Source: Gemmatimonadales bacterium
GTDB lineage: Bacteria; Gemmatimonadota; Gemmatimonadetes; Longimicrobiales; Gaopeijiaceae
Reading direction: 5' to 3'
DNA: 43,315 nucleotides
NCBI GenBank assembly: GCA_020344755.1
Contig: CP070829.1
Location: 1,156,698-1,200,012 of the forward strand
The notes under the pieces were generated by a model. It was not told the origin of the DNA. It saw only the letters and a list, made by a program, of their open reading frames with translations, and ran no database searches. A program made the translations under genes and the position numbers. Positions 8,359 to 16,376 of the stretch are shown here, piece after piece; positions within the stretch are counted from its first letter, which is position 1, and every line of letters begins with the position of its first letter.

Positions 8359-10355
8359 GGCTGGAGAGGCTCCACCGGCGGCTCGTGATCGTGCTCTCGG
8401 TGGCCGCCCTGGCAGCTTTCGCCTCCGGAGCGGGCGTGGAGCCCATCTCGGCGGTCATGACCTTCCTGGTTCTGGCGGTGGCCTTCTTCTGGTCCCCGAG
8501 CCCATCGGTGGCCGAACACCTGACACGCCTCTGGCCTCCGCTGGCCCTACTCCTGGCCGCCAGAGTGGGGCTGGGGCTCCTGGGAAGCTCCCCGGACGTC
8601 GTGGTTCCAGTCGTCCACCTCCTCCTCCTCCTCCTGGTCTCGGAGGCCCTCAGACCCGAGGAAGCGCTCAACGAGTCGCGCCTCTACGCCCTCACGATGG
8701 CGCTCCTCCTGGCCGCCACCGCCTACCGCCCGGGCGCCCTCTTCGGTCTTGCGTTCACGGCCTATGTGATCCTGGCCTCCGTGGCCGTGCCCATCGGATT
8801 GGTGAAGCGAAAGGTTCGGCGGTTCGGTGGGCGGGCGCCTGGCCCCGACCGGCAGTTCCTCGTAACCACCGTGTCCCTCTCCGGGGCCACGTTGTTGTTC
8901 GCCGGCATTGTGTTCCTGACCTTCCCGAGGGTCGCCCGTGGATGGTCGGGCCGGGGCGATGTCATGGCCACCTCCATCGCCGGGTTTTCCGACCAGGTGT
9001 CCATCGGCGAACTCGGGGCCCGCATCCAAGCCAATCCGCGGGTCGTGCTTCGGGTGGAGTTCCCGGACGGCCTTCCCGGCAACTTCCTTGGACTCCACTG
9101 GCGGGGCAGGTCATACGACCACTTCGACGGCGTGCGATGGACTCGGAGTGACAACGTTCGACCGTCTCGAGTGCCCGACGACTGGTACCAGGAACGCTGG
9201 CCGGCGGCCCTGGTCCGACAGCAGATCTACGCGGCGCCGCTGGACGTCCGGGTCCTTTTCGGGCTGAGCCCCATGGTGGCCGTGGGCGCCGACTCGGAGA
9301 TCTACCCCATGTTCGACAACGTCGGCGATTGGAGCTACTGGGGTTCCGCCACACCGGTGTACACGGCCGTATCGAAGGCGTCTGACCCGGCTCCGGAGCT
9401 CCTGCGTCAGGCGGACCGGAGCTACATGCCGGACCGCCAGCGGTATCTGCAGCTCCCGAGGATGCCCGACCGCATCGCCGCCCTGGCAGATTCCCTGACC
9501 CGCGACCTGGAGAACCGGTACGACAAGGCCGCGGCCATTGAGCGCTACCTGCGTACCCAATTCCAGTATACGCGGGAGCTTCCCCGAACGGCGGGGGATG
9601 CGACACTCGACCACTTCCTCTTCGATCGCCGCGCCGGACACTGCGAGTACTTCTCCACCGCCATGGCGGTCATGCTGCGGAGCGTCGGGATCCACGCACG
9701 GAACGTGAACGGGTTCCTGGGTGGTCGCTGGAACGAGTTCGGGCAATACCTGGCCGTGACTCAGAACGAGGCCCATTCCTGGGTCGAGGTGTGGTTCCCC
9801 TCGTACGGTTGGATCACCTTCGATCCCACCCCGGGGGGCTCCGGAGTCGGAGCCGCCGATGTCGCCTGGAACTGGCCCGGCCGCTTCTGGTTCGACGGCC
9901 TCCAGCACCGCTGGAACAAGTGGGTGCTGGACTACTCCATGGACTCCCAACTGGACCTCCTGGGGGGGCTCACTCGGTGGCTGGACCGGCCCGGAGAGCC
10001 CGAGAGCTCCCGTGAAGGTCCGTCTCCGTCCTGGATCTGGATTGTGGCGCTCCTGTCCGTGACCCTGTTGGCGCTCGCTCGATTCCGGGGCGGCGGGCCA
10101 TCGCCGGGAGGCGTGTCACGCAGCTATCTTTCCCTCGTCCGCGCCGGACGCAGGGCCGGCGTTCTGGACCCGGGGCCCATCACGCCGTTCGGGCTCGCCC
10201 GTACGATCCGGGTCCGGCGGCCGGAGGCAGGGGAACCCGCTACCCGGGCAGTGGAGCTCTACACCCGGGCGCGATTCGGTGGGATCCCCCTGGATCCCGG
10301 CGAGTCGAAGGCCCTGCGAGCGGCCGTCCGCCAGGCCCGAAAGAGACTCTCTTGA
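8355..10355 (+). CDS. TgpA-like membrane transglutaminase (DUF3488 / transglutaminase core / DUF4129)
   Basis: Large membrane protein of 666 residues. The first about 200 residues contain six or so hydrophobic helices (DUF3488-type). A periplasmic transglutaminase-like domain follows with a full catalytic triad: C430 in GHCEYFSTAMA, H474 in EAHSWVEVW and D490 in FDPTP. One more membrane helix lies near residue 560, then a short cytoplasmic DUF4129-type tail. TgpA of Pseudomonas is the studied relative and is important for growth; its substrate is unknown. The gene overlaps DUF58 by ATGA and the DUF432 gene by TTGA, so translation is probably coupled throughout the run. Confidence 0.88.
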   Translation: MRLERLHRRLVIVLSVAALAAFASGAGVEPISAVMTFLVLAVAFFWSPSPSVAEHLTRLWPPLALLLAARVGLGLLGSSPDVVVPVVHLLLLLLVSEALRPEEALNESRLYALTMALLLAATAYRPGALFGLAFTAYVILASVAVPIGLVKRKVRRFGGRAPGPDRQFLVTTVSLSGATLLFAGIVFLTFPRVARGWSGRGDVMATSIAGFSDQVSIGELGARIQANPRVVLRVEFPDGLPGNFLGLHWRGRSYDHFDGVRWTRSDNVRPSRVPDDWYQERWPAALVRQQIYAAPLDVRVLFGLSPMVAVGADSEIYPMFDNVGDWSYWGSATPVYTAVSKASDPAPELLRQADRSYMPDRQRYLQLPRMPDRIAALADSLTRDLENRYDKAAAIERYLRTQFQYTRELPRTAGDATLDHFLFDRRAGHCEYFSTAMAVMLRSVGIHARNVNGFLGGRWNEFGQYLAVTQNEAHSWVEVWFPSYGWITFDPTPGGSGVGAADVAWNWPGRFWFDGLQHRWNKWVLDYSMDSQLDLLGGLTRWLDRPGEPESSREGPSPSWIWIVALLSVTLLALARFRGGGPSPGGVSRSYLSLVRAGRRAGVLDPGPITPFGLARTIRVRRPEAGEPATRAVELYTRARFGGIPLDPGESKALRAAVRQARKRLS

Positions 10356-11116
10356 GCGACGATACGGCTTTCGACTGGGGAACCCACACCGTCCCCGATG
10401 ACCGGGAGGCCTCCCTGGCTCTCGGCCCCCTCGAGCTGCGCTTCACCCGGTCGGCCGGGGAGATCCACCTCACCCACTGGCGTCAGGGCGAGGGCCAGGA
10501 GCCCCGCCGGGGGAGGTGGGTTCCCGGCCCTGGATGGGACGGCCGCATCGCCCTCACTCCCGCCCATCCGGACCGTCCCGTCATTGTGAAGCCCGAGGAC
10601 GAGTTCTGGCTCCTGAAGGGAGCCGAGGCTCGCATCTACGTGCGCATCCCTCTGGTCGTGCGTGTCGAGGCACTGGGCGCCGCCCGTAGCACGGTCGTGA
10701 GCCTTTCCACCAAGGTCCTTTCCGATACCTGGTGGGGGAGCCGGGAGGATGGGGAGCTCTGCTATTTCCTGGACACAAAGGCCCGGCGGTCCATGGAGGA
10801 GCAGGGGTTTCTCGAGCACCTCTGCGTATGCCCTCTCCAACTCAAGAACCTCAGTCCGGACGACCTCCTGGTGACGCGGATCGCCCTCCGGCCCAAGCAC
10901 CTCTCTGTCTTCAGGGACGGCAATCGCCTCTGGAGTGAACTCACCTCGGTGCGCTACAGGGGCGAGGAGGTCGGAAGTGAGCTGGACGTGGCTTCCGAAC
11001 CTCCGGAAGAGGCGACGGCACCCGAGCGACTCAGCGCGGCCGAGATTCCCATGGCGCGCGGTTTCACGGCCCGGACGTTCGCCCGCCTCCGGTCCTCTCT
11101 GGGCGAGTGGCTATGA
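10352..11116 (+). CDS. DUF432-like soluble protein paired with MscS
   Basis: Soluble protein of 254 residues with no signal peptide or membrane helix. The pattern of beta strands (IALTPAHPDRPVIVKP, EARIYVRIPLVVRV, VVSLSTKVLSDTWWG, LCYFLDTKARR) matches my recollection of the DUF432 family, which often neighbours MscS genes in archaea and bacteria; I could not run a domain search. The start is TTG at 10352, overlapping the previous stop as TTGA. The end overlaps MscS by ATGA. The coupling suggests it works with the channel, perhaps as a cytoplasmic partner, but the function is unknown. Confidence 0.65.
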   Translation: MSDDTAFDWGTHTVPDDREASLALGPLELRFTRSAGEIHLTHWRQGEGQEPRRGRWVPGPGWDGRIALTPAHPDRPVIVKPEDEFWLLKGAEARIYVRIPLVVRVEALGAARSTVVSLSTKVLSDTWWGSREDGELCYFLDTKARRSMEEQGFLEHLCVCPLQLKNLSPDDLLVTRIALRPKHLSVFRDGNRLWSELTSVRYRGEEVGSELDVASEPPEEATAPERLSAAEIPMARGFTARTFARLRSSLGEWL

Positions 11117-12063
11117 CGCTGCAGGAGACCGGGCTGACCGGTTCGGGACCGACCGCGGACGCTCCGGGATGGATCCCCGAGTGGTTCGCGTCCATGCCCC
11201 TGGCCGACCCACTCACGCTGGTCCGGGTCGTGGTCCTCCTGTTCGTGGGGCTTCCGGTCATCCTCTGGGCCTCCCGTACCATTCGCGGGTGGGTCACCCG
11301 GACGTCGAACCCCCAACGGGGCCTGGTGGCGGGAAAGCTGATCTGGTACGTGGGCCTCCTGGCCGTCCTGATCACCGTCCTGTCGGAGATGGGCTTCAGC
11401 CTGGCTCCGCTCCTGGGGGCGGCAGGGATCCTCGGCATCGCCCTGGGATTCGCATCGCAAACGTCTGTCTCGAACATCATATCGGGCTTCTTTCTCATGG
11501 CCGAGGAGCCGTTCGTTGTGGGTGATGTCATCGAGTTGGGTACCACCCGGGGGCGTGTTCTCTCCATCGACATGATGTCGGTGAAGCTTCAGACCCTCGA
11601 CAACCGTTTCGTCCGGATCCCCAACGAGAGCATCATCAAGAGCGAAGTGGTGAACCTGACCCGGTTCCCCATTCGCCGGGTGGACGTGAACGTGGGGGTG
11701 GCGTACAAGGAGGACCTGGACCAGGTGAGGGAAGTGCTATTACAGGTCGCCCGCGACAACCCACTTTGCCTCATGGAGCCGGAACCGAAGATCGTATTCG
11801 AAGGCTACGGGGAGTCTTCCCTCAATTACCTGTTCGCCGTCTGGGCCACGAGGGAGAACTGGCTTGAGCTGAAGACCTCGATCCACGAGGAGATCAAAGC
11901 CGCGTTCGACGAGTCGGGTATCGAGATTCCATTCCCACACCGGACGCTCTACACGGGTGCGGCCACTGATCCGTTCCCGGTCCGGCTGGTGCATTCTGAG
12001 CCACCTGCCTCCCCGGATACCGCCGCCGGCGCTGGGGAAGCCGCACCCGAGGTGGGGGCATAG
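11113..12063 (+). CDS. mscS: MscS-family small-conductance mechanosensitive channel
   Basis: Mechanosensitive channel of 316 residues that releases solutes when the membrane is stretched. Three hydrophobic helices lie at about residues 32-55, 72-95 and 98-120. The last is the Gly/Ala-rich pore helix (LLGAAGILGIALGFASQ), followed by the family signature NIISGFFLMAEEPFVVGD and the beta domain around VLSIDMMSVKLQTLDNRFVRIPN. A Pro/Ala-rich tail ends the protein. The ATG at 11113 overlaps the DUF432 stop as ATGA; a GTG six bases earlier is possible. It is the last gene of the MoxR-led run. Confidence 0.92.
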   Translation: MTLQETGLTGSGPTADAPGWIPEWFASMPLADPLTLVRVVVLLFVGLPVILWASRTIRGWVTRTSNPQRGLVAGKLIWYVGLLAVLITVLSEMGFSLAPLLGAAGILGIALGFASQTSVSNIISGFFLMAEEPFVVGDVIELGTTRGRVLSIDMMSVKLQTLDNRFVRIPNESIIKSEVVNLTRFPIRRVDVNVGVAYKEDLDQVREVLLQVARDNPLCLMEPEPKIVFEGYGESSLNYLFAVWATRENWLELKTSIHEEIKAAFDESGIEIPFPHRTLYTGAATDPFPVRLVHSEPPASPDTAAGAGEAAPEVGA

Positions 12064-12082
12064 ATCGTGCTGCATTGTACCT

Positions 12083-12111
12083 TTGAGCCCGAAGCCCCAC
12101 CCGGTTAGACT
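12083..12111 (+). promoter_or_regulatory. Candidate promoter for a leaderless transcript of the 113-residue gene
   Basis: TTGAGC (12083-12088), a 17-base spacer, then TAGACT (12106-12111), each matching consensus at 4 of 6 positions. The -10 ends 6 bases before the ATG at 12118, so transcription would begin at or next to the start codon. No ribosome site precedes the ATG, which fits a leaderless message. Confidence 0.35.
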
Positions 12112-12117
12112 AGGCGC

Positions 12118-12459
12118 ATGAGCAACGAGCCTGAACTCAACCTGCACTTTCCCGACGACCCCGATCCCGGCCCACGGCGATCCAGGACCCCGGAGGGCCA
12201 TCACCTCGCCACGGTGAGCCACGAGGGCCGCTTCTGGGACGTGTACGTCGAGTTCGACGACGACCCCCGCCGCACCGATACCTTCGGTGGGCTACTCCGC
12301 TTCTCTCCGGCGGATCCTGAGGAGGAGGGGCAGGAAGCCCTCCGCACCGCGACCATCCTCATCGAGCCCTCCTATGAGGAGGTCCTCCATCGTGCCCGGC
12401 AGTTCGAGAGCCACCACCTGATCGCGCTGCTCCGCTCCTGCCTCCCGGAAGCCGACTGA
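12118..12459 (+). CDS. Small acidic protein of unknown function
   Basis: A 113-residue protein I do not recognise. It is rich in Asp, Glu, His and Arg, has no signal peptide or membrane segment, and appears soluble. The middle (FWDVYVEFDDDPRRTDTFGGLLRFSP) suggests beta strands; the C-terminal part (SYEEVLHRARQFESHHLIALLRSC) suggests a helix. It stands alone: MscS ends 54 bases upstream and the ABC permease converges on it. The third codon positions are GC-rich as in neighbouring genes, which supports real coding. The start is decided by the methionine just downstream of a possible -10 element rather than by a ribosome site. Confidence 0.65.
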   Translation: MSNEPELNLHFPDDPDPGPRRSRTPEGHHLATVSHEGRFWDVYVEFDDDPRRTDTFGGLLRFSPADPEEEGQEALRTATILIEPSYEEVLHRARQFESHHLIALLRSCLPEAD

Positions 12460-12461
12460 CG

Positions 12462-12485
12462 CATCCACCGGTTGGAGGGTGGATG
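12462..12485. terminator. Hairpin between convergent genes, likely bidirectional terminator
   Basis: A perfect 8-base-pair stem, CATCCACC (12462-12469) with GGTGGATG (12478-12485), and an 8-base loop. It lies between the stop of the 113-residue gene and the stop of the convergent ABC permease. There is no T-tract, so the terminator role is inferred from position. Confidence 0.5.
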
Positions 12486-12490
12486 GCCCG

Positions 12491-13738
12491 TCAGGCCTGC
12501 CGTACCCAGCGCAGGATCTCAGGCAGGGTCGGGCGCTTCCCCGCCATCAGGATCCCCACCTTGTAGATCCGACCCGCGACCCAGGCCACGGCCAGGATGG
12601 TAAACGCCATCAGCACCATGGAGGCCGCGATCTCCAGCGCCGAAGCCCCGCCCACCACTGCCCGGGCGAACATGAGAATGGGGGTGAAGAACGGCACGAA
12701 CGACAGGGCGATGGAAAGGGTGGCCTCAGGCTCCTGGATGACCTGGGTCACGAAGAGGATGGGAACCACGAGGAGCATGACCACGGGCATCTGGGCCTGC
12801 TGAGCCTCCTCGTCGCTGTTGCAGGTCGCGCCCACCGCGGCGTAGAGCCCGGAGTAGATGAAGTACCCGCCCAGGAAGTATGCGGCGAAGAGCGCTGCGT
12901 ACCCGGCACCCGGAAGGACGTCGGCCAGCGTCTCCGGGGACATGAAGTCGGGCCGCGCGGCCAGGAGAGCGGGAGCTCCGACCGCGAAGATCAGGCCCGC
13001 GGAAAGGATCCACAGGGCGAACTGGGTCAGGCCGACGGCGCCAACGCCGAGGATCTTGCCCAGCATGAGCTCATACGGCCTCATGGACGAGAGGATGACC
13101 TCCACGATCCGGGACGTCTTCTCCTCCAGCACCGAACGCATGACGGCCACTGCGTAGAAGAGCAGGCTCATGTAGAGAAGAAACGCCCCGAGGTACGCGG
13201 AGACGAAGGTTGCGTCCTCGAATCCTCCGGCGCCTTCCGACAGGACGTCCACCTGCAGTGTGCCACCGGTGAGGAGCGCCTGAACATCCTCCGTGTCACC
13301 ACCGAGTCGGACTTCCAACGCCGTCTGGACCACCGCCTGCCGAACGAGGACCGAGCGTACCGGAGACGGCGCCTCGTGTGACCGCATCCGGAAGTGACCT
13401 CGTGCCAGCGTAGCTTCATCCAACTCGAGGAAAGCGCCTATGGAGCCGCCCCTCACCGCATCGGTCAGCCTCTCCAGTTCCGCATCGTCCCCGGGCGACG
13501 CCTCGACGGCGTACCCGGCCTCCACCAGGCGTGGCTGGACCCCTGGGAACAGAACTCCGGTTCGGTCGACAACCACGAGGGTGCGCTCCCGCTCCTCCCC
13601 ACGGTTCGCCATGAGGATCGGGGCCGCAATGAGCCCGATGAGCAGCAACGGTCCGGCGACGGTGGCGATGACGAACCACTTGCTCCGGACGCGCTGAAGG
13701 TACTCCCGCTTGATGACCGCCCACACGATCGCGTTCAT
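12491..13738 (-). CDS. ABC-2 type transporter permease, NatB-like
   Basis: Membrane permease of an ABC exporter, 415 residues. It has one N-terminal helix (residues about 20-42), a long extracytoplasmic domain to about residue 180, then five or six helices. The motif VLEEKTSRIVEVILSSMRPYELMLGK at the second helix is diagnostic of the NatB/ABC-2 family, whose known member exports sodium; the substrate here is unknown. The start ATG at 13738 overlaps the stop of the ATPase gene as ATGA. A longer frame upstream exists but is low-complexity and lies inside the ATPase gene, so I reject it. Confidence 0.88.
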   Translation of the reverse strand: MNAIVWAVIKREYLQRVRSKWFVIATVAGPLLLIGLIAAPILMANRGEERERTLVVVDRTGVLFPGVQPRLVEAGYAVEASPGDDAELERLTDAVRGGSIGAFLELDEATLARGHFRMRSHEAPSPVRSVLVRQAVVQTALEVRLGGDTEDVQALLTGGTLQVDVLSEGAGGFEDATFVSAYLGAFLLYMSLLFYAVAVMRSVLEEKTSRIVEVILSSMRPYELMLGKILGVGAVGLTQFALWILSAGLIFAVGAPALLAARPDFMSPETLADVLPGAGYAALFAAYFLGGYFIYSGLYAAVGATCNSDEEAQQAQMPVVMLLVVPILFVTQVIQEPEATLSIALSFVPFFTPILMFARAVVGGASALEIAASMVLMAFTILAVAWVAGRIYKVGILMAGKRPTLPEILRWVRQA

Positions 13739-14691
13739 CCCACCCCTCCGGTGCCGTCGAGGGCCCTGGGCATGCCACCGTCTCCGGCCGCTGCTTCCCC
13801 GGCGTGATGCACGAAAATCTCGTGGAGCCGCGGCTCTACAAGCTCGAATCGGCGGATCGTCACCTCCGCGGCTATCGCCCGGCGCAGGATCGCCTGGGGG
13901 TCCGCACCGTCCGCCAGGACAAGGTGATAGTCCCCTCCGACCGCCTCCCGGGCCATGACCTCCGGACCCTCGAGCCACCCTTCGCTTCCTTCGAACCCGA
14001 CAGCCAGGACGCCCCGGCTTTCCGCTCGTTTCAAACCCTTGAGATCTCCGTCGAGGACCTTCCGGGCCCGGGAGATGAGGCAGACCCGTTCACACAGCCG
14101 CTCCGCCTGGTCCATCAGGTGGGTTGAGAAGAGGATTGTCGTACCCTTTCGGTGGAACTCCCGGACGATCTCCTCCAGGACATCCTGGTTGATGGGATCC
14201 AGCCCACTGAACGGCTCGTCCAGGATCAGGAGTTCCGGCTGGTGCAGGACCGTGGCCACGAACTGGACCTTCTGCTGCATTCCCTTGGACAGGTCCTCCA
14301 CCTTTCGATCGATCCAGTCCTGGAGCCCGAGTCGGTCGAGCCAGTCACCGGCCCTCCGCCGGCCCTCCGTCGGCGCCACCCCTCGGATCTCCCCCATGAA
14401 GGCAAGGAGGTCCAGCACCTTCATCTTCCGGTAGAGGCCCCGCTCCTCTGGGAGGTAGCCGACACGCCTGCGGCGCGTTTCGTCCGGGTCGCTCCCAAAG
14501 AGCTCCACCCTTCCCTCGTCCGGGAGGAGGATCCCCATGATCATCCGGATCGAGGTGGTCTTACCGGAGCCGTTGGGACCCAGGAGTCCATAGATCGAAC
14601 CCCGTGGAACCTCGAGGTCCAGGTGGTCCACCGCAGTATGGCTCCCGAAGCGCTTGGTGACGCCGCTCAGTCGTAAAGCGAAGTCGGACAT
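13735..14691 (-). CDS. ABC transporter ATP-binding protein, NatA-like
   Basis: Cytoplasmic ATPase of 318 residues partnering the NatB-like permease. The Walker A motif is GPNGSGKTT (about residues 38-46), the signature is LSKGMQQK and Walker B is LLILDEP, followed by the FSGLDPINQ D-loop region and the switch His in STHLMDQAERL. A C-terminal extension of about 90 residues (GVLAVGFEGSEGW onward) is the DUF4162-type domain common in these exporters. The start at 14691 has GGA six bases upstream. It reads divergently from the AbrB-type gene across 178 bases that contain a tandem repeat. Confidence 0.92.
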   Translation of the reverse strand: MSDFALRLSGVTKRFGSHTAVDHLDLEVPRGSIYGLLGPNGSGKTTSIRMIMGILLPDEGRVELFGSDPDETRRRRVGYLPEERGLYRKMKVLDLLAFMGEIRGVAPTEGRRRAGDWLDRLGLQDWIDRKVEDLSKGMQQKVQFVATVLHQPELLILDEPFSGLDPINQDVLEEIVREFHRKGTTILFSTHLMDQAERLCERVCLISRARKVLDGDLKGLKRAESRGVLAVGFEGSEGWLEGPEVMAREAVGGDYHLVLADGADPQAILRRAIAAEVTIRRFELVEPRLHEIFVHHAGEAAAGDGGMPRALDGTGGVG

Positions 14692-14744
14692 GGAGTTCCT
14701 TTCCTGAAGATTCTCGTCGGCGCTTTCGGACGCGGGATCAGAGC

Positions 14745-14762
14745 ACCGGACTCTACCGGACT
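14745..14762. repeat. Tandem direct repeat ACCGGACT, one helical turn apart
   Basis: The octamer ACCGGACT occurs at 14745-14752 and 14755-14762, so the copies are spaced by exactly 10 bases. The pair lies in the divergent region about 55 bases upstream of the natA-like start. Direct repeats in helical phase often bind a transcription factor dimer or oligomer; no regulator can be assigned. Confidence 0.4.
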
Positions 14763-14803
14763 ACGGGGAAGCGTGCAGGATTCCTTCAGCACCGGAGGGC
14801 TCG

Positions 14804-14831
14804 TTGCCACGTATGAAGAACTCGATATTGT
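14804..14831 (+). promoter_or_regulatory. Candidate promoter for the AbrB-type gene
   Basis: TTGCCA (14804-14809), a 16-base spacer and TATTGT (14826-14831), which matches the -10 consensus at 4 of 6 positions. It lies in the most AT-rich stretch of the divergent region. Transcription would start near 14838, about 32 bases before the ATG at 14870. Confidence 0.4.
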
Positions 14832-14869
14832 TAAGGTTTGAATCTCCGTCTGCACATTCAGGAGGCTTG

Positions 14870-15058
14870 ATGGCCATCTATCGCACCCTCTACTACGGGG
14901 ACGTCACCGTCGGGAAGGGCGGGCGGATCACCATTCCCCAGGAGATCCGTGACGATGTGGGCATCGAAGAGGGAGACACCCTCACGGTCCGCGTCGAGGA
15001 GAACCCCCGTGGTGTCCGGCAGATGGTCTTCTGGCGGACCGAGCCCGAGGAGGAGTAG
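14870..15058 (+). CDS. AbrB/SpoVT-type DNA-binding domain protein
   Basis: A 62-residue protein with a single swapped-hairpin AbrB domain. The sequence VGKGGRITIPQEIRDDVGIEEGDTL (about residues 13-37) is the family core; such proteins bind DNA as dimers and act as transition-state regulators or antitoxins. No toxin gene follows, so a plain regulator is more likely. The start at 14870 is fixed by AGGAGG at 14860-14865; an in-frame ATG at 14804 would add 22 residues that overlap the candidate promoter. The C-terminus is acidic (EPEEE). It converges on the LuxC-type gene, with stops only 7 bases apart. Confidence 0.8.
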   Translation: MAIYRTLYYGDVTVGKGGRITIPQEIRDDVGIEEGDTLTVRVEENPRGVRQMVFWRTEPEEE

Positions 15059-15065
15059 CGCTCCC

Positions 15066-16376
15066 TCACGGGGCCCATTCGGCCCAACGGACCAGCGCGC
15101 GGAGCGGTCCTTCCCCGTCATGACGCCACCAGGCGGGGGGAAACGGCATGTGTTGCAGAGGCACCATGCGCGTGGCCCCCATCCGGGCCATGAGCTCCGC
15201 CACCGGCTCCTCGAGCGCTCCCAGGCCGGCCAGACCCACACTCTGGAGATGGGGAGCCTCCCGTTCCAGTGTGGACGCCAGCGACGGGAGATCCGCCGCC
15301 GCCGACACGACGAGGCTCCGGGGGACTCCTAAGGGCGCTACGGGTCCAGGCGCTTCGAGCACCACGGTCCACTGAGTTCCCTGGTCGCCCCATATGCGCA
15401 CCTCTTCCCCGGCGGCTCTTCGCATCTCCACGCTGGCACGTACCTGCTGCACCCGAGCGTGATCCCCCTCGGACCGGGGACCGGGAGGCGTGTCCTGTGC
15501 CTCCCTCGCCATGGCCTCCGCTACCGCGTAGGCCACCTGCTCGGCATGAACCGGATCACCCAGGACCCAGGCCCGGTGCGGAGACACGCATCCGCGCTGG
15601 TCGAACGTGGATGCCGCGAACGCCAGGTCCCGGGCCACCACCGGAAGTGCCTCGGGCGCCAGCACCCCTTCCCCCAGAACGGCGATGCTGGTGCGGTGGT
15701 GGTAGATCACGAGAGGCACGTGGACCGGCACCCGGTCCCGTATGAGCCGGGCCGTCTCGTCGGACCCGTACACCACCACCCGATCGGCCCCGGTCAGGAG
15801 CGCCTCCTCCAACTCCCACTCCCCGCCGGGCCAATAGGCCACGACCACCGCAGCCGCCAGAGCTGGCGCCTGGTGCTCCAGGCCCTGCAGAAAGAGCTCG
15901 GTGAGGGCGCGGTCTCCGTCTCCGGGCTTCACCAGCACCGGGGTCTTCACGAGGAGCGACCGAACCACCGAGGTTGCGCACACCCCAGGGACCGAGCCGG
16001 ACCCGATGTGGACCGCCACTCCATCCCCCACAGCCCGGAGTCGGGCCGCCGCCGCCTCCCCCGGCCTGGGGCGGAAACCGTCCAGGACCGACGGGTCGCG
16101 AAACTCGGTCTCGAGGAGCCTCCGCAAGCGTGGCTCGGTCCAGTCGCGGGCCATGCCGTCCAGGACTCGCTCCGCCATGGCTCTCGAGAAGCCCGCCTCG
16201 TCCGGGATCCGCTCCAGAGCGATCTTGCGGAGGGGGTCGTCCGGGTTGAGGAACCTGGCCCCTACCGTGCCCACCGCGGCCGCGATCTCCATGGCCGTGA
16301 GCTCCATGAGCGTCCCGCGTGCTTCCCGCAGGTCCTCCAGGAGGGCCCGGACATCTCCGGGATCGAGATGGCTCAC
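15066..16376 (-). CDS. LuxC-type acyl reductase
   Basis: NAD(P)H-dependent reductase of 436 residues related to LuxC, which reduces acyl groups, received from an acyl-protein synthetase, to aldehydes. It has the aldehyde-dehydrogenase-like fold: VAVHIGSGSVPGV (residues about 120-132), LLVKTPVLVKPGDGD (141-155) and VVVYGSDETAR (200-210). The predicted nucleophile is C263 in FDQRGCVSPH, matching the DQxxCxSP region of LuxC. The start is GTG at 16376, overlapping the LuxE stop as GTGA, so translation is coupled. No luciferase (luxAB) or transferase (luxD) gene is present, so bioluminescence is not suggested. It ends the minus-strand operon. Confidence 0.82.
   Translation of the reverse strand: MSHLDPGDVRALLEDLREARGTLMELTAMEIAAAVGTVGARFLNPDDPLRKIALERIPDEAGFSRAMAERVLDGMARDWTEPRLRRLLETEFRDPSVLDGFRPRPGEAAAARLRAVGDGVAVHIGSGSVPGVCATSVVRSLLVKTPVLVKPGDGDRALTELFLQGLEHQAPALAAAVVVAYWPGGEWELEEALLTGADRVVVYGSDETARLIRDRVPVHVPLVIYHHRTSIAVLGEGVLAPEALPVVARDLAFAASTFDQRGCVSPHRAWVLGDPVHAEQVAYAVAEAMAREAQDTPPGPRSEGDHARVQQVRASVEMRRAAGEEVRIWGDQGTQWTVVLEAPGPVAPLGVPRSLVVSAAADLPSLASTLEREAPHLQSVGLAGLGALEEPVAELMARMGATRMVPLQHMPFPPAWWRHDGEGPLRALVRWAEWAP

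Noticed and set aside
12075..12111. TTGTAC as -35 for the 113-residue gene
   Set aside because: The spacer to TAGACT would be 25 bases. TTGAGC with a 17-base spacer fits better.
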